From contig NC_080417.1 of NCBI RefSeq assembly GCF_029873635.1, positions 34,460,214 through 34,524,213 of the forward strand: 64,000 bases of DNA, written 5' to 3'. Position 1 is the stretch's first letter; each line of letters opens with the position of its first letter. This stretch comes from Malania oleifera (lineage: Eukaryota; Streptophyta; Magnoliopsida; Santalales; Ximeniaceae). Both the position numbers and the translations under genes were made by a program. Shown here piece by piece: positions 57,399-64,000 of this stretch. The notes below the pieces were generated by a model that saw only the letters and a list, made by a program, of their open reading frames with translations, was not told the DNA's origin and ran no database searches.

Positions 57399-58329
57399 TT
57401 GGTGTGACTCACATCACTAGTACTGTCCCATCACCCCCATTACTAACCCACGCACGCACCCACCTCACATAGAGGAGCACTCAAGAAGATTAAAAGCCTT
57501 CCCCAAAAAGCAGATTTTTCAGATTATCCCATCACCCCCGCACCCTCCCTCCCTTCACTCCTTTAGTCTTTGCTTTTCTCTTCTTTTCCTCGTCTCCCTG
57601 TAATGGGTTAGGCATAATTTATATTATATTATATTATATTTTATATATATAAAGCTTATGATGAAGTGTAATATTGCCCAACTCAAAACTGTTTTTAGTC
57701 ATTTACTTGAGATTCTAACTTTTTAATTAAAATAAGAGAGATTCATATTTGACTGCGAATCTCCAATTCGAAATTTTTTTAATAGTTTATTTAAGATTTA
57801 AACTTTTTTAATTAAAATTAGTTGACGTCGATTTTGTTTCAAGTACAGACGAAGATGAAATGACGATCCACAAACAAGAAAAGAAGATGTTTTGATGAAA
57901 AAAAGGTAAAATAGTTAAAAAATCAAGTCGCCATCTTTCTTTTTTTTTTTTTTGAAAAATATAGGAAAGATAAAGAAAAATCCTGCAAAAGGTTTGTGAA
58001 AATCAGATAACGAGTTTGGGAGTACATTTGTGCGAGGGGAAGGTATTAGCACGCCTTAAGACGCTTGCTCATAGAATGGTTACTGCAATTACGTAGGTGT
58101 TGCCCTCAACAAAAAACAAAAAAAAGGAGAAAAGAGCACCTTTTGGTCATTTAGTGATGAAATCACTTCTCCAACACTCCAATACGATTTTGTGAAGCTC
58201 AAGTATTGTTCTAAACGGGGTTGCCTTCAAAACCCTATGTTTTGGTGAAAATGAGATGATGGTGATGGTAATGACTAATAAATGCAAAAAAATTATTGGT
58301 TTTGAATACATCGGACTTACATCGCTAAC

Positions 58330-58528
58330 TGTTGAGGATCACACAACTCATTCCATCGAGGCTTCCCAAATATAGCTGCATTGACCCCCATGAATGTAGA
58401 TATTTCATTCATTCTAGGATATTAGTTTCCATTATACATACGGTATCATTTAATTGTAATTATTCTTTGTAATTATAAATATAGCATCCACACCCATGTT
58501 AATGTGTGGTGGTTTTTCAAAATATTCA
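58330..58528 (+). repeat. 5' LTR of the right-hand copia element
   Basis: TGTTGAGGATCACACAACTC..ATATTCA, followed at 58531 by TGGTATTAGATCC, a primer site variant of the tRNA-Met type. The inner end could also be at 58530 (..ttcaca). Confidence 0.65.
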
Positions 58529-59210
58529 CATGGTATTAGATCCAAATTGATCCTTCTTCAGCACAAGAAAAATTTCCCTGTTGCGCTCAGTTCCCATCAC
58601 ACCAAACTCGACGGACACCACCCTTACATCTCCATTGCCCCATGTTCTCATCATCAACTTCCGACGACATCATTCTTCGACATCGTCATCTCTATCCTCG
58701 TCACCTAACTCCGACGTCATTTGCGACGTTGTCTCCGACAACCCTTGCCAATTGCACACTGTTGCACCAACTCCCAGCAACATCACTCTTGGTTATTCGA
58801 CTCTGCGCGTTCGTTCCCAACAGTCACCATCGCCTACCTACTTTCCGATGTCACCACCCGCCGTCACTGACCTTGTTCTTCTGGATCTCCATCTTCGTCA
58901 GTTCCTTGATCATCACCGTTGCCTTCGTTCCATGATTCGTTGCCGGCACACGTCCTTTGCTCGCCGCTGCTGCTTTTGTTTTCTTCTCTGTTTCTTTGTT
59001 TTTGTTCTTTCACTCCATCCCTTAGCTCTCTCCTCCCATTTTGTTTTCTATTTAATTCTTTTGTGATTAGTTCAAATGCGGAAGTAGCACACTAGCAAAG
59101 AGTAGTATTTTGTATCTTTTCTTATATTAAAAAAAAAAAAACATACTGAGGCACCTCCCCGATTGAGATCAAGGTCAAAAAAAAAAAAACCCCCTCTTCT
59201 ATTTGTCTCC

Positions 59211-59776
59211 ATGGCTTCTAATACTGCAGGCACCAAAAATTTTGATGATCCAAGTCATGTTTTTTATCTCAATAATTCCAACAATCTTGGCATTGTCTTG
59301 GTTTCCACTCTCTTGACTGAAAACCAACCACAATACATGGAGTCAATCCATGGTCATTGCCCTCAACACCAAGAACAAATTTGGCTTCATTAATGGTACC
59401 ATATTCAAGCCCTCCAAGACCTTTTCTGCCGAGTATCGACAATGGAATCGTTGCAATAATATGGTAAAAGCATGACTTCTCAACTCTCTTTCAAAAGAAA
59501 TTTCTGCTAGTGTTCTCTTTTGTGATCTTTCTCGAGATATCTAGATAGATTTGAAGGAGTGTTTTTCTCAAGTTAATGGTCCTAGGATGTAATCTTGAAC
59601 AAGAAATCCATAATCTTGTTCAAGGTAATACATCTGTGGCCACCTATTTTACAAGGCAGAAATTGCTAGGGGATGAGTTGTTGTCTCTTCAGTCTAATCT
59701 CTTTAAGGGAGATGTTGCTCCATACCAACAGTACCAGCGCACCATGAAGTTCCTTATGGGACTTAATGACTCTTAT
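59211..59776 (+). pseudogene. Copia gag, first part
   Basis: ATG 59211 opens 'FYLNNSNNLGIVLVSTLLTE', the N-terminal Gag block of this copia group. A frameshift near 59330 leads into 'SMVIALNTKNKFGFINGTIF'. In-frame stops follow near 59475 and 59542. Another frame has 'LVQGNTSVATYFTRQKLLGD' and 'YQRTMKFLMGLNDSY', where the solo LTR interrupts it. Confidence 0.8.
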
Positions 59777-61638
59777 TGTAAGAACTCGAACCGTGACAAG
59801 TGAGTTTAAATATTAAAGAGAGGGGCAAATTGGGAATTTGGCATGTTTCATCGATGAAGCCAGATTTCGTCGACGAAGCCTTTGTTCTTCTAGTCAACGA
59901 AATTTAGGGGCTCACCAATGAGGAGAAGCTGAGGAGTCTCGTAAAAACCGGAGAAGCCAGATTCGTCGACGAGGCCATCGATTCGTCGACGAAGTCAATG
60001 AAGGATTTTTCGACAAGAACACCATTTCGTTAACAAAATTTCCCTGGTCAAAGGGTTATAAATAGAAATTTCCTCTACTTCTTCATTAAGAAACTTAGAT
60101 TTTATCTCTCTCTCTTTCTAGAACTCTCCCTACTCTCTCTCTTTCTCTAGATTTTTTCGCCGATCATTGATGGAATTGGGAATCTGAAGTTACCAAGAGG
60201 ATCGTGGAAGGATTCTCTACAACTTCTACGAATCGAAATCTCGTTTCAAAGGTTTTCGGGTTTTAGCGAAAAATGGAGGTAAGGCTCGGTTTTCAGTTCT
60301 GATCCAATAGTTTTGTAGGTAACTGTCTTGTGAGTATATTCTGTACTTTGAATTGTAAGTTTTGGAACTCGGTTCGCTGTTTAGGGGCCTTGGAGTTCAG
60401 GATATGTGATTCGGGGAAGAAGTTAAGGGGAACTATGTTTATATTCGTTATTTTTGAAATCGGACTCGGTGAAATTGTGGTCCACATTCCTGTGTGTGTT
60501 TTGGCTACTCATTTGGGGGAATCTAACGAGGAAAACTATAGGTTTTTCATTATTACAAGGGGTGATGGATTGTATCCCAGGTTTTGTTGAAAATCGTGGG
60601 TATATGTTGATTTATACTGTGATATTGGGATGGTCGTGCCTTGAATTGTTTAAACTTTATTTTTTTGAAAAATCATGATTTAGATTACCAAATGAGTGTG
60701 GTTTATTTGGTTATAAGAGCATGCATGTGTGTGTGATATGTTGAAATGCTAGTAGGAGCGCGGTTCCGAAATTGTTCCAAGTACTGAAAGTGTCCGGCTC
60801 TATATCCGAGGGCATGTATTTTACCGCCTACCATGTGGGCAAAAGTGTTCAGCTCTATATCTGAGGGCATGAGCCTATTCCGGCAGATCAGGCCGAAGGG
60901 TGTGGATCCACCAGTTATGTGCCGGTACGATGCCATGGGAGTCGAGGACTAGCCATGTGCCAGTGGCGCCGTGTTCACGGGTTGGCTACCAGCCAACGCC
61001 GTATGTCACGGGCTGGCTTCGGGCCAATGGGTGTGACTACACCGGGATTGCTAATCATGTGTATGTGTATGGGTGCGTGTATGCACTGTGGAAACTTGTA
61101 TATGGGTGCGTGAATGCACTGTGGAAATTAGTACTGGAATGCATTTAACTACGTGTATGTTGTATCATGATAACACTCAAATGCCACACACTGATATTAC
61201 ATGTGTTCTTCCTTACTGAGAGGTGTCTCACCCCTACTGTACGTACATTTTTACAGGTCCTTCAAGTAACCAGAACTAGAATCCTTGTGTAGGAAGCGTA
61301 GTTGCCGATGTATTGTGTTTAGCGCTTGGGTAAGTGTTAGGACTGTAATTTTGGTGGGTTGCCATTTTGAGATATATTTCGGCACCCGTTTGTACGTTTT
61401 TGATAAAGCCATGTTCTGCTTTTGTATAGACTCTGGTATGGTACAGCATATGTGTATATAGATGACCTTTTTTCCGCTACGTATATATTTGTGATTGGAT
61501 GTGTTTAGGGTGCCTGGGAACCCCACGGGGTCGGACCCTCATTCACTGTGCTGTATCTTTGGATGTTTTATCAGATACAGGGACAAGTTAGATTACATTC
61601 TCACCCCCGGGTCCCATTTTCGGGTTTGGGGTGTGACA
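59777..61638 (+). mobile_element. Solo Ty3-gypsy LTR with TSD cttat
   Basis: 1862 bases, TGTAAGAACT..GTGTGACA, the same family as the element A LTR. A perfect duplication cttat (59772-59776 and 61639-61643) flanks it. U3 has TTCGTCGACGAA-type palindromes (59864-59996). The module actgagaggtgtctcac near 61215 is followed by tttttacag/g at about 61256. No internal region is present. Confidence 0.9.
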
Positions 61639-62080
61639 CTTATGGTGCGATTCACGAACATATTATTTTGATGGATCCTTTGCCCACGATCAACCACATT
61701 TAAGGTTTAGTTCTTCAAGAAGATTGTTAACGGAACATCCAAACTCCTTCACTTGTTGATGGGGTTGCATTAGCTGCAAAAGGTATTCTCTCCACCCCAA
61801 AAGATGGTAAGTCGTTTCGCAAGCCCAAACCAAAGTGTACTCACTGTCACAAAGAAGGTCATACTGTGAATCATTGTTACTTCATCCATGGTTTCCCATC
61901 TAGACCCCGTAAAACTAGCTTGAGTTCCAAGCCAAGTGCACACCAAGTCTCTTCCGCTAACAATAATCCATCCACTAGTAGTCTTCCTTTAACTCTAGAT
62001 CAATGCCAAATGCTTTTAGCCTTGCTTCACTCCCAGTCATCCCCTATGCAAACTATATAGGTACTACTGAGTCTTTATCA
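61639..62080 (+). pseudogene. Copia gag, second part with zinc knuckle
   Basis: Gag resumes after the duplication with 'HEHIILMDPLPTINH' and then has a perfect CCHC knuckle 'CTHCHKEGHTVNHC' (61836-61877). A stop at about 61700 and another near 61730 interrupt it. Confidence 0.75.
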
Positions 62081-62089
62081 GGTATATTC

Positions 62090-62340
62090 TCTCATCTTTC
62101 TTCCGAAGTCGTTGGATTCTTGACAGTGGAGCCACCAATCACATGATGTGCTCTCCCACTAACTTAACCTATTATATTCCTGTTTCTAGTCACACAGTAT
62201 GACTACCTGATGGTTCTTATGCTCTGGTAACACATATTGGATCCATCATTTTCTCTCCTTCCCTTATTTTGAAAACTGTTCATTGTATTCCTTCATTTCA
62301 TTTTAACCTCATTTCTGTTCGCCTATTATGTCAAAATCTC
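62090..62340 (+). pseudogene. Copia protease
   Basis: 'RWILDSGATNHMMCSPTNLT' has the intact D-S-G-A-T active-site block (about 62122). 'LKTVHCIPSFHFNLISV' is the usual following block. One stop (TGA near 62199) lies between them. Confidence 0.75.
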
Positions 62341-62549
62341 AATTGCTTAATCGTTTTTTCTACACACCTGTGTTTTATTCAGGACCTACGCTCGATGAGG
62401 ATGATTGGATAGGGCACTGAGAAACATGGGTTGTACTACTTCCACAAGACATCTCCTACACATTGTCTGGTGGCTACATCAAATTCCCAACTATAACATC
62501 GCCGACTTGGTCATTTATCCAATAAAATCTTGTCTTTACTTTAACAACA

Positions 62550-63300
62550 TATATCTGGCATTAATTCTAATTTGGATCCATGTTCCATTTGCCCATTGGC
62601 TAAACAAACACATCTTGAATTTCCTTCAAGTTCTATTTCTTCTATTGTACCTTTTCAATTAATACATGTGGACATTTGGGGGGGTTACAGTGCTCCATCA
62701 CTCACTGGGGCACAATTTTTCCTGTCTATTGTTGATGATTACACTCACTGTACTTGGGTATATTTAATGCGTCATAAGTCGGAGACTCATTCTTTTCTCC
62801 AAACATTTATTCGACTCGTTGAAAATCAATTTTCACATACAATCAAAATTGTGTGCAATGATAATGCTTTTGAATTCAATATTCCCTAATTTTATTCGGA
62901 AAATGGCATTGTGCATCAAACTAGTAGCATTTCCACTCCTCAACAAAATGGGGTTGTCGAACGTAGACATCGACATCTTTTCAATGTTGCCCGAGCTTTT
63001 CTATTTCAGGCAAACATGCCCAAAGAATTTTGGGGTCATGCTCTTCTTACTACCACTTATTTGATCAACAGAACCTCTACTCCTTTTTTGGGTGGGAAAT
63101 CTCCATATGAAAAATTCTACAACACCCTGCATAAATATCACCACCTTCGAGTATTTAAGTGCCTTTGTCAAGCCTCCACTCACTTTCGCCACCCTTCTAA
63201 ATTTGACCCTCGTGCCATCCATTGTGCTTTCCTTGGATATCCTTACGGACAAAATGGTTATGCGTAATATGATCTTGCCACTCAAAATCTTTGTCTCCCG
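62550..63300 (+). pseudogene. Copia integrase
   Basis: 'DPCSICPLAKQTHLEFPSSS' ends the zinc-binding part. The catalytic core has 'LIHVDIWGGYSAPSLTGAQF' (first Asp), 'IVCNDNAFEF' (second Asp kept, though the usual S-D-N-G/A context is changed) and '[20 protein letters not shown]' (Glu kept). '[20 protein letters not shown]' and '[12 protein letters not shown]' follow. A TAA near 62888 and a frame end near 63266 break it. Confidence 0.85.
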
Positions 63301-63469
63301 TGATGTAGTCTTTCATGAGGATCAATTTCCTTTTAACCACACCCCTTTTGAACCATCATCTCATATCTTACCGCATCCTCTTGACTCTCCAGATCTTCTC
63401 TTCGCCAACCCTACCCAGACACCTCCTAGCTCACCTCCTATTCATTCCCCTTCTCCTGCTCCAATGGTC

Positions 63470-64000
63470 CCTATTTGGCGATCCACACATGCAGTTCAGC
63501 CACCTGCCTACCTACAGGATTTTCATGTTGAAGAAGCACTCCCTTCTCACCCTACCCTAACATTGGATTCGGTGGCGGTCTGTTCTTTAGGTACTCCTTA
63601 TCCTCTTTCTTCATTTCTTTCTTATGACTCCCTTTCTTTTACACACCATGCTTTCACCACTGTTATTTCCATTGCACAAGAACCCCAGTCTTTTTTGCAA
63701 GCCATGTAGGATACTAAGTGGTGTGCTGTCATGCGTGCCGAGATTGATGCCTTGGAAGCCAATCACACTTGGACTTTGACTCCTCTTCCACCCCACAAAC
63801 GACCTATTGGTTGCAAACGGGTGTACAAGATAAAACACAATTCTAATGGATCTATAGAACATTATAAGGCTCGCCTTGTTGCCAAAGGGTGCAACCAAAA
63901 GGAAGGGATTGATTACACAAAAATTTTTGCCCCTGTAGCCAAGATGGTCACTGTTCTCACTGTCTACACTCTTGTTGCTGCCCACAATTGGCACCTCTTT
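63470..64000 (+). pseudogene. Copia reverse transcriptase, N-terminal part (cut by window)
   Basis: After a Pro/Ser-rich linker, residues read '[20 protein letters not shown]', '[20 protein letters not shown]' and '[16 protein letters not shown]', the conserved start of copia RT. A TAG at about 63707 lies between QAM and DTKW. The catalytic YVDD would be beyond 64000. Confidence 0.8.

Larger units (their letters stand above)
54641..58329. other. AT-rich intergenic DNA with small repeats
   Basis: No gene is supported. It contains a C-run and (CT)n tract at 55872-55924, the tandem duplication at 56259-56381, several AT-rich stretches that may be MITE remnants (56500-57120), GAGAAA and GTGAAG hexamer runs at 57352-57398, and a conserved-looking phrase near 58011-58066 (gggagtacatttgtgcgagg, ggaaggtattagcac). 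The short open frames here show no family features. Confidence 0.4.
58330..64000 (+). mobile_element. Ty1-copia element running off the window
   Basis: LTR of about 200 bases (58330-58528, TGTTGAGGAT..), primer site, gag, protease, integrase and the start of RT, in copia order. The right end lies outside the window. Gag is split by a gypsy solo LTR (59777-61638). Short LTR, stops and frameshifts are seen, but several catalytic blocks remain. Confidence 0.85.

Noticed and set aside
58581..59066. 161-codon frame in the copia leader with Ser/Pro/His-rich sequence
   Set aside because: It lies between primer site and gag, has no recognisable domain and ends before the gag ATG; probably leader sequence.
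1..64000. tRNA, rRNA genes or CRISPR arrays
   Set aside because: None seen. The TGGTATCAGAGC-type matches are retrotransposon primer-binding sites, and the short repeats are microsatellites or LTR motifs.

Overview
This is nuclear DNA of a flowering plant, probably a eudicot. It has an intron-containing SABATH methyltransferase gene, AT-rich introns and intergenic DNA, Ty1-copia and Ty3-gypsy LTR retrotransposons primed by initiator tRNA-Met (TGGTATCAGAGC-type sites), LINE 3' ends and hAT-like MITEs. Most of the 64 kb is nested, decayed transposons. Only one gene looks intact: a four-exon SABATH carboxyl methyltransferase on the minus strand (40932-43725, 370 codons by my splicing). I see no cellular RNA gene, CRISPR array or prokaryotic feature.

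Layout. 1-8744: end of a gypsy LTR, then a copia unit with LTR, primer site and gag but no visible pol. Its gag is split by a 3.4 kb pair of inverted copia LTRs (3152-6506). 8745-11270: LTR fragments, a LINE 3' end between 52-bp direct repeats, and a degenerate TIR-type transposon end. 11798-20651: possible first and last exons of one unrecognised host gene, separated by a complete but dead minus-strand copia element (13446-19023) and a second LINE tail. 20868-21484: hAT-like MITE with a perfect 8-bp duplication.

21611-43725: the most informative stretch. A chromodomain-type (Tekay/Del-like) gypsy element B ends 29 bp after the SABATH stop codon. The LTR B/SABATH-tail junction also exists as an inverted copy about 10 kb away (30316-33056 plus a fragment of the SABATH last exon). 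Another Tekay-like element A (21644-30238, TSD ttaga) was later inserted in that copied tail. 44567-54640: nested LTRs, including a solo LTR with TSD gagag, a gypsy RT fragment, and a second set of copia LTRs facing opposite ways. 54640-58329: AT-rich intergenic DNA with small repeats. 58330-64000: plus-strand copia element running off the window, its gag split by a gypsy solo LTR with TSD cttat.

I did not find an obviously new enzymatic system. The most notable patterns are structural: the inverted duplication joining LTR and gene tail; an inverted LTR pair whose junction sits on a hairpin with one compensatory base-pair change; LTRs of several families with arrays of palindromes centred on GTCGAC; and an LTR module (ACTGAGAGGTGTCTCAC followed by a pyrimidine-rich AG/G) that recurs in several gypsy LTRs and looks like a 3' splice site. 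All calls rest on reading alone; no alignments or searches were run.
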